Positions 27,894 through 36,555 of a stretch of 54,546 bases of DNA are shown one piece after another. Positions within the stretch are counted from its first letter, which is position 1. Each line of letters begins with the position of its first letter. The notes under the pieces were generated by a model that made no database searches, had not been told where the DNA came from, and worked only from the letters and a program-made list of their open reading frames with translations. The position numbers were made by a program, and so were the translations under genes. Source of the stretch: JAZDOK01 sp043798715 (lineage in GTDB: Bacteria; Vulcanimicrobiota; JAZDOK01); the NCBI GenBank assembly GCA_043798715.1, contig JAZDOK010000019.1, positions 1 to 54,546 on the forward strand, in the 5' to 3' direction.

Positions 27894-28949
27894 ATGCCTG
27901 AAATCACCCTGAAAGGCCTGAGCTGCCCGGCATGCGGAGGAAGCCTGGAAATTGAGGAGGGGAAACCCGTCCTCTCCTGCGCTTTCTGCAAGGCCGGCCT
28001 CTACGTGGAAGGGGATCTTTCGGCCCCCAAATTCTACACCCCCAACCGCTTCCCAAAGGAAAAAATTCAACAGACGGTGCGGAGATGGCTCGGCTCCTTC
28101 GACAAGGCCTATGATTTGCCGTCCCAAGCCGACATCCGCGATGTCTTTCTAGTCTTCATTCCTTTTTTCCGCTACCGGGCCAGGATGTGCGGGTGGGTCC
28201 TGGGAAAACAGAAGCGGCAGTCCAAAAACAGCACCTACTACGTCGATGTCGAAAAAAAGATCCTGCGCGACTACGACTGGAACACCCCGGCCTGCAACAC
28301 CGGGGAATTCGGCATTCGCTGGGTGAATTTTAAGGGCGATGAAATCCGAACCTTCAACCTGGAGGAGGTACAGGCTCAGGGGATGACCTTTGAGCCGACC
28401 GGGACCAGGGATGAGGCGCTGGCCGCCGCCCGGGCCAGGCTGGAAGAAGACGCCCTGCGAACGGCCAATATGAACACGGTCTCTTTCCAGAAATTTTTCT
28501 ACATCAACCAGCAGGTTTCACTGGTCTATTATCCCCTCTGGGTGGTGCGCTACGTCTACCGCGAGCGAACCTATCAGGTGGTCGTGGACGGCACTTCCAA
28601 TGAAGTTCTCTACGGAAGAGCCCCCGGAAACAACCTGTACCGCGCCGCCATGCTGATCTTCAGCCTTATGCTGGGAAATCTGATACTGACGACCACACTG
28701 CAGAATATGGGCATTTTTTTAGACTCCTCCTCGGACAGCGGCTCGGGGCAGGCGCTCGCGTTCATTCTAATCATCTCGCTGGCCATCATGCTCTTCGGCT
28801 TCGCCCGCTTCCGCTACGGAGGCGAAATCCGCTACGAGCTGGCGGCCAAAAGGCACGAGGCCCTGATCTCCTCGACTCCCTCCTTTATAAACATGGGAAA
28901 TCTCACGGTGTTCACGAATATCCTGAAACGACCAGAGGAGCTGCCATGA
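27894..28949 (+). CDS. Zinc-ribbon membrane protein B of a three-gene cluster
   Basis: 351 residues, paralogous to the protein encoded just upstream. The zinc ribbon is C11, C14, C29, C32 (CPACGG and CAFCKAG). EKIQQTVRRWLGS, DVFLVFIPFFRYRAR and SLVYYPLWVVRYVY with VVDGTSNEVLYG match the same motifs in protein A. Two hydrophobic helices lie near residues 248-270 and 283-303. A longer middle part suggests a duplicated beta domain. The ribosome site AAAGGTG precedes the ATG, 15 nt after gene A. The function is unknown; an N-terminal ribbon joined to a membrane-attached beta domain could sense or bind a protein or nucleic acid. Confidence 0.72.
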   Translation: MPEITLKGLSCPACGGSLEIEEGKPVLSCAFCKAGLYVEGDLSAPKFYTPNRFPKEKIQQTVRRWLGSFDKAYDLPSQADIRDVFLVFIPFFRYRARMCGWVLGKQKRQSKNSTYYVDVEKKILRDYDWNTPACNTGEFGIRWVNFKGDEIRTFNLEEVQAQGMTFEPTGTRDEALAAARARLEEDALRTANMNTVSFQKFFYINQQVSLVYYPLWVVRYVYRERTYQVVVDGTSNEVLYGRAPGNNLYRAAMLIFSLMLGNLILTTTLQNMGIFLDSSSDSGSGQALAFILIISLAIMLFGFARFRYGGEIRYELAAKRHEALISSTPSFINMGNLTVFTNILKRPEELP

Positions 28950-29542
28950 CGGAACTGCGCCTGAGCCTCCTCAAATGCTTAAACTGCGGCGAAGGACTGC
29001 CGCCGGGGGAATCCCGGATTTTCTTTTTCTGCCCGCAATGCCACAGCGGGATGCACCTTTCCGGAGGAAAGCTGGAAAGCGTCCGGACGGATTTCCATGA
29101 GCTCACCGCCGAGGCCACCGGAACGGACAAGGCCCTTCCCTTCTGGGCCTTCGACGTGGAAATCAGAATTTCATACCGGGATGCCACCGGCACTGCCGGC
29201 TCCTTCTTCAAGGCCTTAGCCGCGACCATCCGGGAAGATCCGACTGAAGAATTTTTAAGGAGCGGCGGAAGAATCACATTTTTTGTGCCCGCATTTTCAC
29301 TGGATCTGGAGAAGGCAAAAAACCTGGGAAAACAGATGACCCTCGGAAAGCCGTCACTGACTGCAGCGCAGACCCAGAGCTTTGAACCCATCGCACTCAC
29401 CTGCGAGGATGCGAAGGCCCTGGGGGAATATATTTTTCTCTCCTCCGAAATCGAACTTCCCGATACCGCCCGGAGCTTAAGCTACACTTTCAATGCGGAA
29501 AATCCGGTGATGAAGATCATCCGCTTCAGGAAAAATACTTAA
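28946..29542 (+). CDS. Zinc-ribbon protein C of a three-gene cluster
   Basis: 198 residues, overlapping gene B by ATGA. It begins with a ribbon of the same spacing (C11, C14, C29, C32: CLNCGE and CPQCHSG). A version of the P-aromatic motif appears as ALPFWAFDVEIRISYRD. It lacks the membrane helices of A and B, so it may be the soluble partner of a complex. The last 17 nt overlap the 3' end of the convergent aldehyde dehydrogenase gene. The role is unknown. Confidence 0.68.
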   Translation: MTELRLSLLKCLNCGEGLPPGESRIFFFCPQCHSGMHLSGGKLESVRTDFHELTAEATGTDKALPFWAFDVEIRISYRDATGTAGSFFKALAATIREDPTEEFLRSGGRITFFVPAFSLDLEKAKNLGKQMTLGKPSLTAAQTQSFEPIALTCEDAKALGEYIFLSSEIELPDTARSLSYTFNAENPVMKIIRFRKNT

Positions 29543-30917
29543 GCAGGGTTCTGATCAGCCCGAGCGACTTTCGGTAGGGCGGGTATTTCAGCGGGAGATC
29601 CGGGAAAAAACCCTTCCTGAGAACACTTTTCATGTGCGAAAAGGTATTGAAAGTCGCCTGGCCGTGGTAGGCTCCCAGGCCGCTCTCCCCTACCCCGCCG
29701 AAAGGCAGGTTCGCCGAAATGATATGGGAGACCGTCTCATTGAGGCAGACTCCCCCCGATGAAGTCTCCCGCATAATCCGCTCCTGAAGTGCTCTGTTCT
29801 GAGAAAAGAAATAAAGAGCCAGCGGCTTCGGCTTTCCGGAGAGGAAGTTCACTACCTCGTCCAGATTTTCATATTCCAGGATGGGCAGGATGGGCCCGAA
29901 AATCTCATCCTGCATGACGGGATCGTCCCAGGATACGCCGTCAATTACGGTGGGTGCTATATAGCGGCTCCCGGCCTCGGTCTGGCCGCCCAGAACAATC
30001 CTTCCATTCCCCAGAAGGGCCGAGAGCCGGTGGAAGTGCCTCTCATTTATGATCCGGGCATAGTCCGGGCTCTTAAGCGGATCGTCCCCGTAGAATTTGC
30101 GGATGACGGCGATCAGATGCTCCAACAGGCGCTCCTTGATTGTCTTGTCAACAAGGAGATAGTCGGGAGCCACACAGAGCTGGCCCGCATTCATGAACTT
30201 GCCCCAGGCAATCTTCCTGGCCGTCGCCTCAAGGGGGGCATCCTTCCCTACGATGCAGGGATTTTTCCCGCCCAGCTCGAGGGTGAGCGGGGTGAGGTGC
30301 CGGGCCGCCGCCTGCATGACGACACGCCCGACGGCCGTGCCACCGGTGAAAAAGAGGTAGTCGAACTTCTCTTCAAGCAGAAGGCGGGCGGTCTCCGCAT
30401 CCCCCTCTGCCACTGCGATGAAAGAAGGGTCGAAGTGGGTGCTTACCAGCGCGGCCATGACGGCCGAGGTGGCGGGAGCGATTTCCGAGGGTTTTATAAT
30501 TGCGCAGTTTCCCGCGGCGATGGCCCCGATGAGCGGAGAGAAAAGAAGCTGGAAGGGATAGTTCCAGGGGCCGATTATGAGAGCGACGCCATAGGGCTCG
30601 GGCAGAATGAAGCTTGATCCGGGAAAATTAATGAGGGGCGTCAAAACCTTCCGGGCTCTGGTCCAGGAGCGAAGGTGCTTCAGTGCATAGTCTATCTCCC
30701 GCTGGACCAGGCCCACCTCGGCGGAATAGGCCTCAAAAGGGGGCTTCCCCAGATCCCGGTTAAGAGCCTCCATGATTTCTTTCTCATGAAGCTCAACGGC
30801 CTGCCCGAGGAGCCTGAGTTTTTCGGCCCTGAATGCGGGATCTTTCGTCCCGCCGCTCCTGAAAAACGTTTTCTGTTTTTTCAGAATCTCCCGTATTTCC
30901 TGCTGTTTTGCGGTCAT
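29526..30917 (-). CDS. Aldehyde dehydrogenase (ALDH3-like)
   Basis: About 463 residues from the ATG at 30917. It oxidises aldehydes with NAD(P)+. The catalytic Cys is in NAGQLCVAPDY and the general-base Glu in LTLELGGKNP. IGPWNYPFQLLFSPLIGAI and PFGGVGESGLGAYHG are hallmarks of the class 3 branch that includes fatty aldehyde dehydrogenases. ATGs at 30938 and 30989 are in frame; the start MTAKQQEIREIL fits the family best. Its 3' end overlaps the zinc-ribbon gene C by 17 nt. It is divergent from glgX. It may use aldehydes made by the LuxC fusion at 38-41 kb, but no link is shown. Confidence 0.9.
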   Translation of the reverse strand: MTAKQQEIREILKKQKTFFRSGGTKDPAFRAEKLRLLGQAVELHEKEIMEALNRDLGKPPFEAYSAEVGLVQREIDYALKHLRSWTRARKVLTPLINFPGSSFILPEPYGVALIIGPWNYPFQLLFSPLIGAIAAGNCAIIKPSEIAPATSAVMAALVSTHFDPSFIAVAEGDAETARLLLEEKFDYLFFTGGTAVGRVVMQAAARHLTPLTLELGGKNPCIVGKDAPLEATARKIAWGKFMNAGQLCVAPDYLLVDKTIKERLLEHLIAVIRKFYGDDPLKSPDYARIINERHFHRLSALLGNGRIVLGGQTEAGSRYIAPTVIDGVSWDDPVMQDEIFGPILPILEYENLDEVVNFLSGKPKPLALYFFSQNRALQERIMRETSSGGVCLNETVSHIISANLPFGGVGESGLGAYHGQATFNTFSHMKSVLRKGFFPDLPLKYPPYRKSLGLIRTLLKYFS

Positions 30918-30998
30918 ACTTTCATCTTCTAGAAGCATATGCCTGGCACCTGCCCAAACAGGCAAAGGAAAAGACGCGGCAATAGCCAAATTATCACC

Positions 30999-33110
30999 AT
31001 GAAGAATTCCTCCGCAAACTTTTTCCCGCTGGGAGCCACCCCCAGGAACGGGGGTGTAAATTTCGCCCTGTACTCAAAATACGCGGAAGGGGTGGATCTC
31101 CTCCTCTTCGACCGGGCCTCCGACAGCCGCCCTTCCCGCGTGATACCGGTTAAAAACCGGATCCGCCTGGTCTGGCATACCTTTATTGACGGCATCGGCC
31201 CCGGGCAGTGCTATGCCTACCGGGTGAAGGGGCCGTACCGCCCGGAAGAAGGCCTCCGCTTCAACGAGAACCGCCTCCTCATGGATCCCTATACCCGGGC
31301 CTTCACCGGAAAATTCGACCCCGCTTACTGCCACCTGGGCTATGATCCCCTCTCCCCGGAGGAGGATCTCTCCTTCAACCGCTCGGACAACGCCGCGGGC
31401 GCCCCGAAATGCCTGGTGGTGGATGACAACTATGAATGGGAAGGAGATAAGCCGCCTCAGCTCGACATGCATGATACTATTATCTACGAGTTGCACGTGA
31501 AGGGCTTTACGGCGCACTCCTCCTCAGGCGTTAAGCACCCGGGAACCTTCATCGGCCTGACCGAGAAAATTCCATACCTCCTTGACCTGGGCATAACGGC
31601 CGTCGAACTTCTGCCAGTCCATCTGTGCCAGGACGGAGATTTCCTGATGGATGAGGGCCTGAAAAACTACTGGGGCTATGACACCCTCGGCTATTTCGCA
31701 CCCGATGTCCGTTTCGGTACTGGAAGTTATCCCGGCTGCGAGGTGGCCGAGTTCAAGGACATGGTCAAGGCTTTTCACCGCGCCGGAATAGAGGTACTCC
31801 TCGACGTCGTCTATAACCACACATGCGAAGGCAACGAACGGGGCCCCACCTATTCATTCCGGGGAATAGACAATCCCACCTATTACCGGCTGACGCCGGA
31901 CAAGCGCTTTTACCAGGACTTCACCGGCTGCGGTAATACTCTTAACGTGGACGACCCACAGGTGATCAAGCTCATCACGGATTCCCTCCGCTACTGGGTC
32001 GAAGTCATGCACGTGGACGGCTTTCGCTTCGACCTGGCCTCGGCCCTGGGGCGTGACGAGGGGCGCTTTGAACAGGTCTCGTCCTTTTTCATGGCCATCC
32101 ACCAGGATCCGGTGCTCTCACACATCAAGCTCATCGCCGAGCCGTGGGACATCTCGGCCGATTCCTACCAGGCCGGAAATTTCCCGAATGACTGGTCGGA
32201 ATGGAACGGGCGCTACCGGGACTGCGTGAGAAAGTTCGTCAAAAGCGATCCCGGGATGCTCCCGGAAATAGCCTCCCGCCTGGCCGGAAGCGCGGATCTC
32301 TATGGAAGCAATGGAAGAACCCCCTACCACAGCATCAATTTCGTAACCTGCCACGATGGCTTCACCTTAAACGACCTCGTCTCCTATGATCGGAAGCACA
32401 ACGAGGCCAACCTGGAAAACAACCGGGACGGCAGTAATGACAACTATTCCTGGAACTGCGGCGCGGAGGGAGAGACGGCGGATCCGGCAATCCTGGAACT
32501 GAGAAGACGCCGGGCCAAAAACTTCATCGCCCTCCTCATGCTCTCACAGGGTGTGCCTATGCTTCTGGGCGGCGATGAATTCCTGCGGACCCAGAGGGGG
32601 AACAACAACGCCTATTGCCAGGACAACAAAATGAGCTGGTTCGACTGGACTTTAACTGTAACGAACGCGGACATGCTCGATTTCGTCCGCCGCCTCATCG
32701 CCTTCCGCAAGAGCCATCCACATTTCGCGAGGCCCCGGTTCTTTACCGGGGCCAACATTGACCGGGATGCCTTAAAAGACATCAACTGGTTTGATGAGCA
32801 CCTGAAAAGCCCCGATTGGAACAATACGGATAAACGATCCCTGGCCTTTCTCATCGAGGGGATTGAGCTGGAAGACATTGATGGAGGCGCCGAGGAAGAC
32901 GTCCTGGTACTGCTCAATTTCCAATGGGAACCATTGAAATTCGAAATTCCACGCTGCCTCCCCGGATCGGAATTTCATCTCATGCTGGATACCGGCTTTC
33001 CACCGGGCCGCGAATTCATGGACGAATCGCCGGCGTCACCCATTCCCTGCGACCAGGGCTACACTCTGGGACCCCGAAGCCTCGCGGTGCTGACGAGAAA
33101 GACGCAATAA
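30999..33110 (+). CDS. glgX: Glycogen debranching enzyme GlgX
   Basis: A 703-residue GH13 isoamylase-type enzyme that removes side chains from glycogen. An N-terminal CBM48-like domain starts at NFFPLGATPRNGGVNFALYS. The catalytic barrel has LDVVYNHT, nucleophile Asp in FRFDLASALG, acid Glu in IAEPWD and a third Asp in TCHDGFTL. MLLGGDEFLRTQRGNNNAYCQ and the C-terminal domain are typical. The ATG at 30999 gives the family length; the in-frame start at 30939 adds 20 unlikely residues. Together with pgm at 34.9 kb and the CBM20 amylase at 17.1 kb it points to an internal glucan store. Confidence 0.93.
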   Translation: MKNSSANFFPLGATPRNGGVNFALYSKYAEGVDLLLFDRASDSRPSRVIPVKNRIRLVWHTFIDGIGPGQCYAYRVKGPYRPEEGLRFNENRLLMDPYTRAFTGKFDPAYCHLGYDPLSPEEDLSFNRSDNAAGAPKCLVVDDNYEWEGDKPPQLDMHDTIIYELHVKGFTAHSSSGVKHPGTFIGLTEKIPYLLDLGITAVELLPVHLCQDGDFLMDEGLKNYWGYDTLGYFAPDVRFGTGSYPGCEVAEFKDMVKAFHRAGIEVLLDVVYNHTCEGNERGPTYSFRGIDNPTYYRLTPDKRFYQDFTGCGNTLNVDDPQVIKLITDSLRYWVEVMHVDGFRFDLASALGRDEGRFEQVSSFFMAIHQDPVLSHIKLIAEPWDISADSYQAGNFPNDWSEWNGRYRDCVRKFVKSDPGMLPEIASRLAGSADLYGSNGRTPYHSINFVTCHDGFTLNDLVSYDRKHNEANLENNRDGSNDNYSWNCGAEGETADPAILELRRRRAKNFIALLMLSQGVPMLLGGDEFLRTQRGNNNAYCQDNKMSWFDWTLTVTNADMLDFVRRLIAFRKSHPHFARPRFFTGANIDRDALKDINWFDEHLKSPDWNNTDKRSLAFLIEGIELEDIDGGAEEDVLVLLNFQWEPLKFEIPRCLPGSEFHLMLDTGFPPGREFMDESPASPIPCDQGYTLGPRSLAVLTRKTQ

Positions 33111-33129
33111 GTGGAAACAAGCTAATGGC

Positions 33130-33160
33130 CCCGCCGTTGGCGGGATCCCGCCGGGGCGGG
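33130..33160. terminator. GC-rich hairpin between glgX and the convergent TPR gene
   Basis: GGCGGGATCCCGCC (33139-33152) is a perfect palindrome, and outer arms CCCGCC (33130-33135) and GGCGGG (33155-33160) can extend it. It has no T run, so it may block transcription from both sides only as a structure. Confidence 0.45.
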
Positions 33161-33209
33161 ACTATCAGCTTTCAGCCCCGAAGCAAATTACGTTTAGCCG
33201 AACACAAAA

Positions 33210-34721
33210 TCAAGGGGTCTTCCTGCTTTTTCCCAACACGGCATTCCTAAGGTTGCGTGCGTTGGACGCATCGGGCTTTAACGCCAGCGCCCTGTCGAAG
33301 CACTTGACGGCCTCGGCATTCTTACCCAGTTTGCCAAGTACAACGCCCTTGCCGATCCAGACCTCGGAATTATCCGGCTTAAGTTCAAGCGATACAGTAA
33401 AGCATTTCAGGGCTTCCTCGTTTTTCCCCAGCTTCACCAGGGTAAAGCCCTTGTTGCTCCAGGTGGGGGCGAATTTTTCGTTGAGAGCCAGAGCCCGGTC
33501 GAAACATGGAATCGCCTCCTCAAAGCGGTTCAGAATGTAAAGAGCCGTCCCTTTGTCGAACCAGGCCTCCGCCAGGTAGGAATCAAGGCCCAGAGCCTTG
33601 TCATAGCAGGCGAGGGCCTCTTCGTTTTTCCCGAGCTTTCCCAGAACTATGCCCCTGTTGTTCCAGAGTTTCGCATCCTTCGGCCTGAGTTCACAGGCCT
33701 TTACAAAGCTCTTCAGAGCCTCTTCGAAGCGCCCCAGCTCATTATAAATCAGCCCCTTGTTGTTCCAGGCATCTACTGAGGAAGGTTTGGCGGCGATGGT
33801 TTTTTCGAAACAGGCCAGGGCCTGCTCGTTCTTGCCCTGAGTCCTGAGGACAAAACCCTTGTTGTTCCACGCCTCGATGAAATCGGGCTTGACGGCCAGC
33901 GACTGTTCAAAGCACTTTAGAGCCTCATCGGCCCTCCGTCCGGCAAAGAGGGCGGAGCCCAGGTTGTTCAGGATCGAGGCGTCGTTGGGACGAAGCGAAT
34001 TTGCCTTGTCAAAGCAAGCCAGCGCCTCCTGGTGCTTACCCAGGGAAAACAGCGCCTGTCCCTTGTTGTTCCAGGCCAGCGCATCCCCGGGACGCGCTGA
34101 GAGCGCCTTATCCAGGAAGGGAAGCGACTCCCGGCACTTTCCCTGTCTCATCAGGGCAAATCCCAGGTTGCCCTTAAGCCCCGCGTCGTCTGGTTTTATT
34201 GCCAGGGCCTGCTCGAAGCACTTCTGGGCATCGGCATATTTTCCAAGCTTCGCCAGCGCAATACCCTTGCTGTTGAGGACTCCGGCCTCCCCCCCCAACG
34301 CCTGGGTGGCCTCGGAGGAAGCCTCTGCCGGGACCAGTGGTGCGGCCGAAGCGGTCGGGACGGCGCTGGGAGGAGCGCTCCCTGCAGGGGCCATGGAAAC
34401 ACGGGAAGGAAGGGAGCGAAAAAGTAGAAGAACCCCCATGCCGAACAGCATGAGAATCCCCGCGAGCACCAGAGACAGGTACCTGCCTTTCATTCGGCCG
34501 GCGGGCTCCTCATCGGAAAGAGCCCCCTTCCGGCCCAGCAGAAAATTACCGGCATTCTCCAGGCTCCTTAAGGCCAGGAGATTTTCCTCCCGCTCGCTGC
34601 CTGATGTCCGGCTTATGAGTTCTGCCGTCTCTCCTATCTTCCTATCGTAAGCATCCGTGATGTCCCCGGCCGATGCATCCGGTGAAAGTCCCAGTTCCCT
34701 CAGGGCCTCATCTCTCTTCAT
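33210..34721 (-). CDS. Membrane-anchored TPR protein with J-like N-terminus
   Basis: 503 residues. Residues 1-40 (ALRELGLSPDASAGDITDAY) resemble the start of a DnaJ-type J domain but lack the HPD motif. A membrane helix fills about 82-102. After a proline/alanine linker, about ten 34-residue TPR units run to the end, with AWNNKG and EALACFDKAL repeated and a Cys in the same place in most units. TPR stacks hold protein complexes. The start at 34721 has GGGAGGA 7 nt before it; an upstream start at 34751 is poorly supported. No clear promoter was identified in the 223-nt divergent gap before pgm. Confidence 0.85.
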   Translation of the reverse strand: MKRDEALRELGLSPDASAGDITDAYDRKIGETAELISRTSGSEREENLLALRSLENAGNFLLGRKGALSDEEPAGRMKGRYLSLVLAGILMLFGMGVLLLFRSLPSRVSMAPAGSAPPSAVPTASAAPLVPAEASSEATQALGGEAGVLNSKGIALAKLGKYADAQKCFEQALAIKPDDAGLKGNLGFALMRQGKCRESLPFLDKALSARPGDALAWNNKGQALFSLGKHQEALACFDKANSLRPNDASILNNLGSALFAGRRADEALKCFEQSLAVKPDFIEAWNNKGFVLRTQGKNEQALACFEKTIAAKPSSVDAWNNKGLIYNELGRFEEALKSFVKACELRPKDAKLWNNRGIVLGKLGKNEEALACYDKALGLDSYLAEAWFDKGTALYILNRFEEAIPCFDRALALNEKFAPTWSNKGFTLVKLGKNEEALKCFTVSLELKPDNSEVWIGKGVVLGKLGKNAEAVKCFDRALALKPDASNARNLRNAVLGKSRKTP

Positions 34722-34944
34722 ATCGCTGTCCTCCCAAAAACAATTTCCCATCTATTGCAACTATTATGGTTTTTCAAAACCCGGAGGATTTTTCCTGCCT
34801 GTATCAACTCCATTATTGCCGGAATAAATTATTTCGGGTGGTTCATTTTGAGCGATTGACAACTTGAACCGACAGGGGATCCCCGGGAAGATGGAGAAAA
34901 GAAGCTTTGAATGGCTGCTTTAAATCCAGAACGGGGGTAGTGGC

Positions 34945-36528
34945 ATGGAAAACCAGGTGCCCGGTCAACTTTCAACAGAAGTTATCAATTCATTCTATTA
35001 CAAGAACGAATTTCACCATCCTTCCGGGACCCTGGCGCGGGTCAAGTTCGGAACATCCGGCCACCGGGGAACCCTCGGCGCCGGCTTCTCCGGGCGCCAC
35101 GCCGAGGCCATCGCCCAGGCGGTCGCCGGGATGCATAAAGATCAATCCATCGAGGGCCCCATCCTCCTGGGAGGAGACACCCGCCTGATGTCCGGCGAGA
35201 CCGCCAGGATCTGCGCCGAGGTGCTTACGGCCAACGGCTTTCAGGTTATTCTCTCCGATATCCCTCTCCCCACGCCGGTCTTCTCCTCCACCATTATGAA
35301 TGGGAAGGCCTGCGCTTCCCTCAACGGGACGGCCTCGCACAACCCGCCTCAGGACATGGGCCTTAAGTACAACCCTAAAAGCGGCGGCCCCGCCGGATCT
35401 GAGATTACATGCCTCATCGAAAAATCAGCCAACGAGTTCCTGGATCATCCCGAAAAAACAAGGAGAATGTCCCTTGAAAAGGCAACCTCCCAGGGCTTGG
35501 TGACAAAAACGGATCTCATCGGCCCCTACCTGGAGCGCCTCAGCCGGGTCGTCCACCTGGAAACCATCCGCCGCTCGGGCCTCAGGATCGGCATCCACCC
35601 TCTGGGCGGGACCTCCAGCCCCTGCTACCAGGGCCTCATAGAGCGATACGGCCTCGACAACATTAAAATCGTTGATAACACTCTGGATCCGACTTTCGGA
35701 TTCATCCCCCTGGATCATGACCTTAAAATACGCATGGATCCCTCTTCCCCCTACCCCATGCGCCCTCTCCTCGATCTCATCCAGGCGGGAAAATTCGACT
35801 TCGCGGGGGCCTCGGACCCTGACGGCGATCGCTTCGGCGCGGCCTCCAGAAAGACAGGGCTTCTCCAGCCCAACCACGCCCTCTCCATTCTTTTTTCCTA
35901 CCTGCTGGACCACCGCCCCGAGTGGCCTGAGACTCTCGAAGTCGGGCGCACGATTGGGACGACCCACCTCATTGACCGCATCGCCTCAGCCCGGGGGAGG
36001 AAGGTGGACGAAGTTAATGTGGGTTTCAAGTTCTATGTAGATGGGCTTTTGAACGGCCGCTATGCCCTGGCGGGAGAGGAGAGCGCCGGGCTTTCCATCT
36101 ATCGCTGGACCACGGAAAAAGACGGTATTCTGGCGGTATTGCTCCTGGCGGAAGCGATGGCCGAGACTGGAAAGGACCTGGCCGACCTCTACCGGGAGCT
36201 GACCGCAGCTCTCGGGGAGCCCTCCTACGGGAGAATAGACGTACCGGTGGACGAGAAAATACGTGCGTCCATCAAATCGAAAAAGGCCGCCGATTTCTCA
36301 GGCCTGAAGTCGCTGGCTGGAGAGAAAGTGACCGGGGTGCGGGATACCGACGGACTCAAAATCTACACCGAAAACTCCTGGGTTCTGGCCCGCCTCTCGG
36401 GGACCGAGCCCATCGCCAAGCTGTATGCCGAGAGTTTTAAAGGCCCCGACCACCTGCGGAAAGTCCAGAAGGAGGGCGGCGGTATCTTCGGCCTGGATGT
36501 CGAAAAATTCATCTCTGTTTCCTGTTGA
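34945..36528 (+). CDS. pgm: Phosphoglucomutase (alpha-D-glucose phosphate specific)
   Basis: A 527-residue phosphohexomutase that interconverts glucose 1-phosphate and glucose 6-phosphate, joining glycogen turnover to glycolysis. The phosphoserine is S131 in TASHNPPQDMGLKYNP; the GGPAG that follows and the metal-binding DPDGDRFG are present, as is the C-terminal LSGTEPIAKLYAE. The form with SHNPP-DGG-like extension matches Pgm of the E. coli type, not the shorter phosphomannomutase. glgX is just upstream on the same strand, with the TPR gene between them on the other. Confidence 0.93.
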   Translation: MENQVPGQLSTEVINSFYYKNEFHHPSGTLARVKFGTSGHRGTLGAGFSGRHAEAIAQAVAGMHKDQSIEGPILLGGDTRLMSGETARICAEVLTANGFQVILSDIPLPTPVFSSTIMNGKACASLNGTASHNPPQDMGLKYNPKSGGPAGSEITCLIEKSANEFLDHPEKTRRMSLEKATSQGLVTKTDLIGPYLERLSRVVHLETIRRSGLRIGIHPLGGTSSPCYQGLIERYGLDNIKIVDNTLDPTFGFIPLDHDLKIRMDPSSPYPMRPLLDLIQAGKFDFAGASDPDGDRFGAASRKTGLLQPNHALSILFSYLLDHRPEWPETLEVGRTIGTTHLIDRIASARGRKVDEVNVGFKFYVDGLLNGRYALAGEESAGLSIYRWTTEKDGILAVLLLAEAMAETGKDLADLYRELTAALGEPSYGRIDVPVDEKIRASIKSKKAADFSGLKSLAGEKVTGVRDTDGLKIYTENSWVLARLSGTEPIAKLYAESFKGPDHLRKVQKEGGGIFGLDVEKFISVSC

Positions 36529-36555
36529 TAAAGACATGAAGAAAGGAACACTCCC

